A DNA stretch of 62,864 bases from Myxococcales bacterium. Its GTDB lineage: Bacteria > Myxococcota_A > Polyangia > Polyangiales > Polyangiaceae. The stretch is taken from positions 1 through 62,864 of the forward strand of contig JAJZQG010000013.1 of the NCBI GenBank assembly GCA_021847645.1. Reading direction: 5' to 3'. Shown here piece by piece: positions 49,025-58,560 of this stretch. The notes below the pieces were generated by a model that was not told where the DNA came from, did no database searches, and saw only the letters and a program-made list of their open reading frames with translations. The position numbers were made by a program, and so were the translations under genes. The stretch's first letter is position 1. Each line of letters starts with the position of its first letter.

Positions 49025-50659
49025 ATGAATCCGTCGCGCGAGCCGCCGACGATGGGGCCGATGCTGACCGTGGGGCGCTATTCGCTCTTCGGCGAGCTGG
49101 CCTCCGGCGGCATGGCGACGGTGCACTTCGGGCGGATGCACTCGGTCGGCGGATTCAGCAAGACCGTGGCCATCAAGCGGATGCGTCGCGACATCGGGAT
49201 GGACCCGGAGTTCGTCGCGATGTTTCTCGACGAGGCGAGGCTGACCTCGCGCATCGAGCATCCCAACGTGGTCGCCACCGTCGACGTCGTGGCCGAGGCA
49301 GGGGAGGTCTTCCTGGTGCTCGAGTACGTGCGTGGCGAATCGCTCGAACGTCTTCGTCGGGCGGCGCGAGCGCGGCGAGAGCACATTCCGGTGCCGGTGG
49401 CCGTGAGCATCCTGTGCGGGGCGCTTGCGGGCTTGCACGCCGCGCACGAAGCGGTCGGGGAGGACGGCAGGCCTCTGGGAATCATCCACCGGGACGTGTC
49501 ACCGCAGAACATCCTGGTCGGGGAGGATGGCATCGCGAGGATCTCGGACTTCGGGATCGCGAAAGCCGAGAGCCGGCTGCAGGTCACGCAAGACGGGCAG
49601 ATGAAGGGCAAGCTTCCCTACATGGCTCCCGAGCAGCTTGCAGGCGGGGCGCGCACGGATCGACGTGTGGATCTCTTCTCCGCGATGACGGTGTTGTGGG
49701 AGCTGCTTGCGGGACGGACGCTGTTCAGGGCCGACCACCCCGGAGAGACGATCGGCAGGGTACTGTCGGCGCCGATTCCTTCGCTGTGTCCGATCCGGCC
49801 CGACGTACCACCGGCGCTGGATGCTGCCATCCGGCGGGGGCTCTCGAGGTCACCGGATCAGCGGCCGCCGACGGCCGAGGCTCTCGCCGAGCTGCTGGAA
49901 GGCTCCCTGGGCCAAGGCGTGGCGTCGCCTCGGGTGGTCGGCGCATGGGTGGCCGGTCTCGCCGCGGAGGTGCTGGACGCGAGATCGCGCTACGTGCGGG
50001 AGATGGAGTCCGTCTCGCAGCTCGACGCCGGACGTGGGGCCGTCGGACAGGGCTGGACGCCCGCGCCGACCGGCTCTTCGGCGGCTGCCGGTGCTGCCGC
50101 GGGATCGCAACGGCTCGCGCCAGCCGGCACCCATCCATTCGCCAACGCCGCTGCGCAGCAAGCCTCTCCATTCCTGCCCAACGCGGAAGAGTCCTCGTCT
50201 TCGTCTGGTTCGATCCGATCCTTCGGCCTGCCAACCATGCCCGTCCCGGCGGATGACCGCGTCCAGTCTTCCTTTCGATCCGTGCGTTCGACGCGACTCG
50301 CCTTGGTTCTGGGCACCGCTGCGGTCGTCTTGGCGGCTGCGGTGATTCTGGCGATCGCGGCCGTGCTTGGCGGGCGCAGCCACGAGGAGGCAAACGCGGC
50401 CGGCGGCACGACCCGTGGTGTTACCGCGCCGCCTTCTGTCCTGTCGGCCCAGGCCAGCCCGCTACCGCTCACCGCGCCGTCGGCCTCCGCGGAACCGCCG
50501 TCCACCCAGGCGTCCGGCCCGCAGGCAAGCGCAAGCGAAGTGCCGCTGGAGCCGTCCACTGCGCAGCCTGCTTCCGTCAAAGGTCCGACGCCCGCAACCG
50601 CCCGGCCGCCGGCCGTCCGTCCCTCGCCCGCGAGGCCCTACCTTCCGGACATGCCATGA
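49025..50659 (+). CDS. Membrane-anchored serine/threonine protein kinase
   Basis: I start at ATG 49025 rather than the TTG 15 bases upstream; the kinase domain begins at YSLFGELASGGMATV. Invariant residues: Lys in TVAIKRM, HRDVSPQN (HRD), DFGIAK (DFG) and MAPEQL (APE). After the kinase domain (to about residue 300) comes a low-complexity Ala/Ser-rich juxtamembrane, one transmembrane helix near residue 430 and a Pro/Ala/Ser-rich periplasmic tail. This layout is typical of the very large myxobacterial Hanks-kinase family. The next gene overlaps by ATGA. Confidence 0.9.
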   Translation: MNPSREPPTMGPMLTVGRYSLFGELASGGMATVHFGRMHSVGGFSKTVAIKRMRRDIGMDPEFVAMFLDEARLTSRIEHPNVVATVDVVAEAGEVFLVLEYVRGESLERLRRAARARREHIPVPVAVSILCGALAGLHAAHEAVGEDGRPLGIIHRDVSPQNILVGEDGIARISDFGIAKAESRLQVTQDGQMKGKLPYMAPEQLAGGARTDRRVDLFSAMTVLWELLAGRTLFRADHPGETIGRVLSAPIPSLCPIRPDVPPALDAAIRRGLSRSPDQRPPTAEALAELLEGSLGQGVASPRVVGAWVAGLAAEVLDARSRYVREMESVSQLDAGRGAVGQGWTPAPTGSSAAAGAAAGSQRLAPAGTHPFANAAAQQASPFLPNAEESSSSSGSIRSFGLPTMPVPADDRVQSSFRSVRSTRLALVLGTAAVVLAAAVILAIAAVLGGRSHEEANAAGGTTRGVTAPPSVLSAQASPLPLTAPSASAEPPSTQASGPQASASEVPLEPSTAQPASVKGPTPATARPPAVRPSPARPYLPDMP

Positions 50660-51648
50660 GACGCAACGGATCGATCTTCTCCGCGCTCGTTCTGGGAACC
50701 GTGCTGGCGCTGGCATCGCAACCGTCGGCAGCGGCGGGCGGCGACGCGGTGGCGAACTACAAGAAGGGGCGGACGCTGATCGAACAGCGACGCTTCGAGG
50801 ACGCTTTGGTGGCGTTGGAGAAGTCGAACGCCGAGATGGCCAGCCCCAACACGCTTCTTCTGATCGCGCATGCGAACCGGGCTCTCGGACGCCTCGCCCG
50901 CGCCGCCCAGCAATACGAGCGCGTGATCAGCGAAGCCGACGCCAAGATCAAGAGCGGGGAAGCCCGCTTCCAGCCCACGGCCGACGACGCCCGTTCATGG
51001 CTCGACAAGATCTCCAAGGACCTTGGCTGGGTCTTGCTGAAGGTGATCGGGGCGAGCGCCGATGCTGTGGTTCGCGTCCAGAGCGACGTGGTGACGCCGA
51101 CCTCCGTTTCCGATGGTGTGCTGGCGTTCGACAAGATCTGGGTGAATCCGGGTCAGGTTGTGGTGACCGCCGACTTGCCCGGGCGAGCCTCTCGAACAGT
51201 GACGGTGGAGGTGCCCCGAGGCGGGCCGGCGACGGTCATGATCGACTTGTCGAACCAGGGGGAAGCCGAGGAGAGTCCTGCGGTGGCGAGCGCCAAGCCC
51301 GCGGTCGAGACCGGGGGCGAGGGCCGACCGGGACGACGGATTCCGACGACGACTTGGGTTGCGGGCGGCGTCGGGGTCGCGGGGATGGCGACGTTCGCGC
51401 TGTTCGGATCGATGGCGCGAAGCAAGGCCAACGAGCTCGATCGGTGCTCGCCGAGCTGTCCGCAGAGCGAGCGGTCTACGGCCGACGCGGGCAAGCGCGA
51501 CCAGACGATCGCCAACGTCGGGCTGGTTGTCGGGGGAATAGGCCTGGCGACAGCGATAGGCTTCTACGTTTGGCAGCCGCGAGGGGAACAGGAGCAGGTT
51601 GGCGTTGCGGTCGTGCCCGGCGGCGTCACGGTGGTCGGAACGTTCTGA
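50656..51648 (+). CDS. TPR/PEGA-like exported protein coupled to the kinase
   Basis: The product has 330 residues: a signal peptide ending AAAGG, a TPR-like helical region (YKKGRTLIEQRRFEDALVALEKSN, split here), and a beta domain with SVSDGVLAFDKIWVNPGQVVVTADLPGRAS-type strands (given in part) that resemble PEGA modules. A late hydrophobic segment (WVAGGVGVAGMATFALFGSM) and a second one near residue 290 may anchor it in the membrane. Such proteins commonly follow myxobacterial kinase genes; the ATGA overlap here supports joint function. Confidence 0.75.
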   Translation: MRRNGSIFSALVLGTVLALASQPSAAAGGDAVANYKKGRTLIEQRRFEDALVALEKSNAEMASPNTLLLIAHANRALGRLARAAQQYERVISEADAKIKSGEARFQPTADDARSWLDKISKDLGWVLLKVIGASADAVVRVQSDVVTPTSVSDGVLAFDKIWVNPGQVVVTADLPGRASRTVTVEVPRGGPATVMIDLSNQGEAEESPAVASAKPAVETGGEGRPGRRIPTTTWVAGGVGVAGMATFALFGSMARSKANELDRCSPSCPQSERSTADAGKRDQTIANVGLVVGGIGLATAIGFYVWQPRGEQEQVGVAVVPGGVTVVGTF

Positions 51649-51660
51649 GCCGCCAGGCGG

Positions 51661-53490
51661 TCAACGCCGGGCTACGAACAACTGCTCGGACCGGTTGGCC
51701 GTCGTCTGCCGCTCGACCGTGGAGAACCCCGCGCGCCGGAGCGCGGCGACGATGTCGTGCGCGGTCCGATAACGCACGACGCGTTGGCCGCGCAGCCCGA
51801 CCACCGCGCGCTCCCATCGTTGCATGCGGCCTTCCTTGCCGCCGGGCTCATCGCCCATCACGGCCGTCCGCACCAGGCACAGGCCTGCCGGCGAGAGCAG
51901 CCTCGCAACGCCGGCGAACAGGGCGTCGATGTTGTCGAGGTGATGCACGACATCGATGAGCAGCACGGCGTCCACCGGTTTTTGGGCCCACGCCGGAGGG
52001 CAATCCTGTTCGAGGTCCTGCAGGTCGGCGACGACGACCCGCGCGTGCGGTCCGGCCACGTGCCGAGCGAGCGCCGCGCGCGAGGGGCTGACCTCCACGC
52101 ACGTCAGGCTCCAGTCCGGCCTTGCGGTCGACAGCCAAGCGGCGACCAGCCCGTAGCCGCAGCCCAGATCGAGCGCGGTTCCTTGCCGGGGAAGAACGTC
52201 TCCGATGGCGGGGAAGAGCGGATCGAGCTCGAGCTTGGCGAGCGCCGCGAATCGAATCCAAGGTGGAAGGTGCCGGAAGCGACGGGCGAAGCGCGACAGG
52301 TGAGCCGGCGTGTGCACGTCGACCGGCTGCAAGGATTGAGCAACCGCCGGGCGGAGCATGCGGCCGAACAGCAACCCATCGAACACAGGCACAAGGCCTG
52401 CGACGACGGCGAAGCCGAACGCGGCGCCAGCGGTCGACACGCGCGAATCACGAGGGAACATGGGTGCTGCACCGAGCAGGCCGAGCGCCGACGATGATGC
52501 GATCTGCGCCGCGCGCGACACGACGCTCGCCGCCCTCGGGGGTCGGGCACCGGGAAGAACGTGGGCCAGCAGAACGCCTATCGTCGTGCCGCCGGTGAGC
52601 ACGGCGGTGGCGGCCGCCATGGCCGGCCGCGCAGTGGCCTCGCCCGACGACAGCGTCCAGGTTGCGAGCGAGGCGATCGCTGATGGACCCCAGAGCGCGA
52701 CGGCGAGAGGGACGTCGGCCAGCAGCGCGACGAGGACGGCCAGGGAGGCACAGCACACCCACGCCCACGGGCCGAACGAGCCAAGAGGCGGGAGCTGGAA
52801 GGAGTCACCGCGACCGAGCAGCAGCGCGAGCAGCGCGAGCAGCGCGACCGACGGTGGGATGAGAAGACGCAGGCGAGAGGCGTCAGGGTGGTTGTCGGGC
52901 GCGTGGCGGGCGCGTGTCTGCGCGAGCAGCAATGGGGAAGCGCCGGCCATGAGAAGCGCGGTGAGCGCGACGCTGCTGGACGCGAGGACGAAGAACGGGT
53001 CGGCAGGGCGAACGGCACCGAGCGCGCCGAGCAGCGGAAGGGTGGTCGCAGCCGCGCACGCCGCGCAGGTAGCGATGAAGCGTGCTTGAGGGCCGAACGA
53101 CTTGGGAGGAAGCGGCGAGGATGTTTCGGGTCCGGTGGCAAGCTGAGCCAGCGCGTGCGCCACCAACAAGGCAGCGCTGGTTGCCAGGGCCGCATCGGCA
53201 GGCGGCAGATGGACGCTGCAGACGGCGAAGGCCGCCATCGAGCCCAGGGTGGCGGCCAGGGCGAGGCTGGAGGCCAGGATCACGCGGCTCGCGGGCCTGG
53301 ACGCCAGGGTCCCGACTGCGGCGGAGATCGCGGTCACCACGAGCGCAGCGGTCCAAGCGGCGCGAGGCGCGCGGGATACCTCCAGCAAGCCGATCAGAAG
53401 CAAAGACAGAAGAGCAAGGATGGCGACGAGCGAGGCAGCCGACCATCGCGGCGCACAGGGCAGGGGATCGGAGCGTGCGGCGGAAGTCAA
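51661..53490 (-). CDS. Polytopic membrane protein fused to a class I SAM methyltransferase
   Basis: The coding stretch is clear but the start is not: the earliest residues with likeness follow a TTG at 53490-53488; no ATG or GTG occurs in frame until about residue 80. From there the product has 609 residues. About ten transmembrane helices occupy residues 15-370. The C-terminal part carries a class I SAM-binding domain with TALDLGCGYGLVAAWLS near residue 440, LIDVVHHLDNID for the catalytic-domain edge, and AVMGDEPGGKEGRMQRW. A membrane-integral methyltransferase of this make-up is unfamiliar to me; a lipid- or quinone-modifying role is possible. tex diverges. Confidence 0.65.
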   Translation of the reverse strand: MTSAARSDPLPCAPRWSAASLVAILALLSLLLIGLLEVSRAPRAAWTAALVVTAISAAVGTLASRPASRVILASSLALAATLGSMAAFAVCSVHLPPADAALATSAALLVAHALAQLATGPETSSPLPPKSFGPQARFIATCAACAAATTLPLLGALGAVRPADPFFVLASSSVALTALLMAGASPLLLAQTRARHAPDNHPDASRLRLLIPPSVALLALLALLLGRGDSFQLPPLGSFGPWAWVCCASLAVLVALLADVPLAVALWGPSAIASLATWTLSSGEATARPAMAAATAVLTGGTTIGVLLAHVLPGARPPRAASVVSRAAQIASSSALGLLGAAPMFPRDSRVSTAGAAFGFAVVAGLVPVFDGLLFGRMLRPAVAQSLQPVDVHTPAHLSRFARRFRHLPPWIRFAALAKLELDPLFPAIGDVLPRQGTALDLGCGYGLVAAWLSTARPDWSLTCVEVSPSRAALARHVAGPHARVVVADLQDLEQDCPPAWAQKPVDAVLLIDVVHHLDNIDALFAGVARLLSPAGLCLVRTAVMGDEPGGKEGRMQRWERAVVGLRGQRVVRYRTAHDIVAALRRAGFSTVERQTTANRSEQLFVARR

Positions 53491-53529
53491 GGCTCGACCT
53501 TGCGGCGAACTCGTCGTAAACGGCGCGGC

Positions 53530-55829
<2,300 letters not shown>

Positions 55830-55833
<4 letters not shown>

Positions 55834-55874
55834 CCCCTCCGGAGCCGTCGTCTACAATGGCTCTCCCAGGGAGA
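55830..55874 (+). promoter_or_regulatory. Predicted promoter with overlapping operator-like dyad for the thiol/methyltransferase cassette
   Basis: GTGACC (55830-55835) and TACAAT (55853-55858) are separated by 17 bases, matching four of six and five of six positions of the sigma-70 consensus. Just downstream, around the expected start of transcription, TCTCCC (55862-55867) and GGGAGA (55869-55874) form a perfect inverted repeat about one base. This arrangement is what a repressor operator would look like. The -35 box overlaps the last codons and stop of tex. Confidence 0.5.
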
Positions 55875-55951
55875 ACGCGTCGGGCGTGAATCCTCCGGAC
55901 CGCCCGGCGCTCTGACCCGTGACCCGCCGCCGAGGCGGAAGGAGAGACCAG

Positions 55952-56626
55952 GTGGCCTCAGCAGCGATTCCCCAGATTGATGCGATCAAGAGCGCGGTCC
56001 AGGAGCGCTATACAGGGCTCGCCACCTGCTGCTCGCCCTTGTCCTGCGGAGCCGCGCTCGACAAGGCGGCGCCTGCCCGCGGGGAGGTGTTCGTCGACCT
56101 GGGCTGCGGCCGCGGACAAGACGTCATCCGGGCAGCCGGCCGCGTGGGGCCGTCCGGGGCGGCCGTGGGAATCGACATTTCCGACGGCATGTTGGAGAAG
56201 GCCCGCGCGAGCGTGCCGCCCTTCCTGAAGAATGTGCGGTTCATTCGATGCGACTTGGAGAAGCTCGAGCTGGAGGATCGGTTCGCCGACGTGCTGACCT
56301 CGAACTGCACCATCAATCACGCCCCGGACAAGCTGGCCGTGTATCGGGAGATCCACCGGGTCCTGCGCGAGGGCGGTCGATTCGTCGTCTCGGATGTCAT
56401 TGCCGAGCAAGAGCTTCCCGAGGCCGTGCGCAGTGATCCGGAGGCATGGGCAGCGTGCTATGGTGGAGCCATCACGGAGCCGGAGTACATGAGGGCCGTG
56501 CAGGAAGCCGGATTCCGCCGCGTCGAGGTGCTGACGCGGTCCGATCCCTACGAGAAGGGATCGGTCATGGTGAGGAGCCTGACGATTCGAGGCTTCAAGG
56601 ATCACGCGGACGGAGGAGAGTCATGA
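55952..56626 (+). CDS. ArsM-like SAM-dependent (arsenite) methyltransferase
   Basis: GGAAGGAG precedes GTG 55952, so I prefer it to the GTG at 55919. The product has 224 residues. SAM motif I is VDLGCGRGQD (residues 48-57) and GIDIS is motif II. Two cysteines match the known catalytic/As-binding ones of ArsM: Cys119 in SNCTINHAPDK and Cys169 in WAACYGG. The third ArsM Cys, just after motif I, is missing; instead the N-terminus has C26-C27 and C32 (ATCCSPLSCG). It would methylate arsenite or a related metalloid using SAM, with thiol reductant. Two Cys microproteins, a thioredoxin and a thioredoxin reductase follow. A general class I methyltransferase is the alternative. Confidence 0.65.
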   Translation: MASAAIPQIDAIKSAVQERYTGLATCCSPLSCGAALDKAAPARGEVFVDLGCGRGQDVIRAAGRVGPSGAAVGIDISDGMLEKARASVPPFLKNVRFIRCDLEKLELEDRFADVLTSNCTINHAPDKLAVYREIHRVLREGGRFVVSDVIAEQELPEAVRSDPEAWAACYGGAITEPEYMRAVQEAGFRRVEVLTRSDPYEKGSVMVRSLTIRGFKDHADGGES

Positions 56627-56793
56627 AGCTGGAGTTGAGCGACAAGGAGTTGAACCTGCTGGTGCAATCGCTGACGAACTGCCTTGCGACCTGCAAGAAC
56701 CAGGGCAAGGCGGAACCGTGCGAAGACTGTGACGCAGCGACGGCACTGAAGAACAAGATCTTGTCGCTGCAGGGAAAGAAGAAGGAGAAGTAG
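56623..56793 (+). CDS. 56-residue Cys-pair microprotein (CX3C-X8-CX2C)
   Basis: ATG 56623 overlaps the stop of the methyltransferase gene (ATGA) and follows GGAGGAG, a strong ribosome binding site. The product has 56 residues: an N-terminal helix, then Cys20, Cys24, Cys33 and Cys36 (NCLATC and PCEDC), then a second helix and a Lys-rich tail. The four Cys lie at the helix junctions, as in a small helical hairpin that binds a metal or carries two disulfides. I recognise no family. Given its neighbours it may deliver metalloid or electrons to the methyltransferase; that is inference. Confidence 0.7.
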   Translation: MKLELSDKELNLLVQSLTNCLATCKNQGKAEPCEDCDAATALKNKILSLQGKKKEK

Positions 56794-56794
56794 G

Positions 56795-56908
56795 ATGAAG
56801 TTGCTGACGAAGCCCCGGAAGAACAAGGTCTGTTGCGCGCCGACCGCGGAGAAGGCGGCGCAGTGTTGCGCGAAGGCGTCGAAGCTGATCTCGGGCTGCC
56901 ACGACTGA
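56795..56908 (+). CDS. 37-residue Cys-rich microprotein with 11-residue Cys period
   Basis: The ATG lies one base after the preceding stop (TAG-G-ATG) with GAAGGAG upstream, the same coupling used along the operon. The product has 37 residues with five Cys at positions 13, 14, 24, 25 and 35, i.e. CC-X9-CC-X9-C with an exact period of 11. The N-terminus is Lys/Arg-rich (KLLTKPRKNK). A period of 11 puts all Cys on one face of a helix, which would suit a thiol cluster or a metal(loid) store. It is not like any family I know. A translated leader is the alternative reading. Confidence 0.65.
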   Translation: MKLLTKPRKNKVCCAPTAEKAAQCCAKASKLISGCHD

Positions 56909-57103
56909 GCAGCGAACCGACGCGGGAGATCCCGCGAGAGAGCCCCGCGGTGACGACGCTGGCCGCGGGGCACGCCGCCTGTAGGAGATGACCTGCGGGT
57001 GGACGCCGTGCGCGGCCGGGAACAACCACGAGAGACGAGGATACGGTCCGCGAGGACGCCGATCCCCGAAAGGGGGACGGCGTGAGCGAAGCAGAGGTGA
57101 GCC
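56909..57103 (+). ncRNA. Structured intergenic leader RNA before the thioredoxin gene (candidate cis-regulator)
   Basis: These 195 bases between the 37-residue gene and trx hold no supported ORF but fold densely. Predicted hairpins: 56921-56936 (CGCGGG/CCCGCG, loop AGAT), 56943-56970 (CCCCGCGG/CCGCGGGG, 12-base loop), 56975-57002 (11 bp with three G-U pairs, loop AGATGA) and 57057-57082 (11-bp stem with one A-A mismatch and a GAAA loop). ACGCCGT at 57003-57009 is complementary to ACGGCGT at 57077-57083 and would compete with the last stem, 22 bases before the trx start. None has a T-run, so a switch in translation is likelier than termination. It resembles no riboswitch class I can name. Confidence 0.5.
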
Positions 57104-57436
57104 ATGTCCGAATACGTCAAGGAAATCGATCAATCGCAGTACGATTCGGAGGTTCTCGCCGCCGCGACGCCGGTGGTGCTGGACTTCTTCTCGACGGAAT
57201 GCCCGCCGTGCGAGGCGCTCGCACCCAAGTACGAGGCCGTCGCCGAGCAGTTCGCTGGCAAGGTCAAGTTCTACAAGATCTTCCGTCAGGGCAACCGGGA
57301 TCTGGCCGCGAGGCTCGGAGTCTCGGGCAGCCCTACGTTGGTGTTCTTCAAGAATGGCCAGGAATCCGGTGAGCGCATGACAGGCGACATCAAACGCACT
57401 GAGCTCAAGAAGTCGGTGGAAAGCCTGATTGGGTGA
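57104..57436 (+). CDS. Thioredoxin-fold protein with atypical CPPC active site
   Basis: GAGGTGAG precedes ATG 57104. The product has 110 residues, a plain thioredoxin fold. The active site is C33-P-P-C36 in FFSTECPPCEAL, where standard thioredoxins have WCGPC; the preceding Trp is also replaced (Glu32). The cis-proline loop is SGSPTLVFF. An altered dipeptide between the Cys shifts the redox potential, so this is a specialised partner rather than the housekeeping thioredoxin. The thioredoxin reductase gene follows after 56 bases. Confidence 0.88.
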   Translation: MSEYVKEIDQSQYDSEVLAAATPVVLDFFSTECPPCEALAPKYEAVAEQFAGKVKFYKIFRQGNRDLAARLGVSGSPTLVFFKNGQESGERMTGDIKRTELKKSVESLIG

Positions 57437-57492
57437 AACAACAGCACGGCCGAACAACCGTCGAGCCGTGTGAAGGGAACGGAGGCGCCGTC

Positions 57493-58428
57493 ATGGCGGA
57501 GCAGTACGATCTTATTGTGGTTGGCGCAGGGCCGGCCGGACTGACGGCGGCGATCTACGCAGCGCGGTCGCGCATGAGGACCCTGGTGCTCGACGAGGGC
57601 ATGCCGGGCGGGCAGGTGAAGACCACGCACAAGGTGTCCAACTACCCCGGATTCCCCGAGGACGTGAGCGGGGCAGAGTTGGCGGTGAAGTTCACCAAGC
57701 AGGCCGAGCGCTTCGGCGCCCGGATTGCCCGCGCGATCGAGATCACCGACTTCGACCTCAAGAGCGAGCACAAGAAGTTCGTTCTCGACGAAGAAGAGGA
57801 GGTCTCCGCGCCCACCGTCATCGTGGCCTCCGGCGCCAAGCCCCGCGAGCTCGGCGTCGAGGGTGAGAAGAAGTTCAAGGGCCGAGGCATCTCCTACTGC
57901 GCCACGTGCGACGGCGCGTACTTCGAAGGCAAGCACATCCACGTCATCGGCGGAGGCAACTCGGCCGTCGAGGAGTCGCTGTTTCTCACGCAGTTCGCGG
58001 CCAGCATCACCATCGTGCACCAGTTCGACCACTTCCAGGCCGAGGCGAGCATCGCCCACGAAGCCCTCCAGCACCCGAAGATCAAGGTCATCTGGGACTC
58101 CGAGCCCAGGGGGTTCTACGGCGAGAAGGGCCTCGACCGGCTCCGCATCGAAAACGTCAAGACCCACCAGGTCTCGGAGCTGCCGACCGACGGCGTGTTC
58201 ATCTTCATCGGCATGGTGCCCCAGACCGAGCTGCTCAAGGACGTCGTTCCGCTGGACAAGTGGGGCTATGTCGAGACCGACGAGACCATGGCCACGTCGG
58301 TGCCGGGCCTGTACGTGGCCGGCGACATCCGGTCCAAGCGCTTCCGTCAGATCACCACGGCGGTCGCCGACGGCACCATCGCGGCGCTCGCCGCCCAGAA
58401 ATACGTCCGCGACCTCCGCGCGGGCTGA
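57493..58428 (+). CDS. Thioredoxin reductase-like flavoprotein lacking the HRRxxxR NADPH motif
   Basis: GGAGG lies upstream of ATG 57493. The product has 311 residues. FAD motif GAGPAGLTAA is at residues 11-20, the redox-active pair is Cys136-A-T-Cys139 (SYCATCDG), and the second nucleotide motif is GGGNSA. At the place where TrxB has HRRxxFR, which binds the NADPH 2'-phosphate, this protein reads HQFDHFQ (VHQFDHFQAEAS). It may therefore use NADH or another donor. It should recycle the neighbouring CPPC thioredoxin. Confidence 0.87.
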   Translation: MAEQYDLIVVGAGPAGLTAAIYAARSRMRTLVLDEGMPGGQVKTTHKVSNYPGFPEDVSGAELAVKFTKQAERFGARIARAIEITDFDLKSEHKKFVLDEEEEVSAPTVIVASGAKPRELGVEGEKKFKGRGISYCATCDGAYFEGKHIHVIGGGNSAVEESLFLTQFAASITIVHQFDHFQAEASIAHEALQHPKIKVIWDSEPRGFYGEKGLDRLRIENVKTHQVSELPTDGVFIFIGMVPQTELLKDVVPLDKWGYVETDETMATSVPGLYVAGDIRSKRFRQITTAVADGTIAALAAQKYVRDLRAG

Positions 58429-58498
58429 TTCCGATCCATCGGTCACGGCGTGGCGACGTCGGGTGCGAGGTCACTCGACAGCCGCCGCGCCCTTTTGT

Positions 58499-58516
58499 GC
58501 GCGAATCGCTTCGCGC
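58499..58516. terminator. Hairpin between convergent trxB-like and radical SAM genes
   Basis: GCGCGAA (58499-58505) and TTCGCGC (58510-58516) form a perfect 7-bp stem with a TCGC loop between the convergent stops. There is no T-run on either side, so at best it is a factor-dependent or weak terminator. Confidence 0.3.
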
Positions 58517-58560
58517 GAGCCCACGCGCCGCGGACGGGGGGAATCGGGCGCGGGTGCGCG

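Noticed and set aside
56795..56908. 37-residue Cys protein as precursor of the nearby SPASM maturase
   Set aside because: It is on the opposite strand, 1.7 kb away and embedded in another operon. Its regular Cys period fits metal or thiol function better, although a remote link is not excluded.
56950..56991. 13-codon GTG ORF, and a longer frame from ATG 56988, inside the leader RNA
   Set aside because: No usable ribosome binding site spacing. The longer one runs out of frame into the thioredoxin gene. The stretch is better explained as structured RNA.
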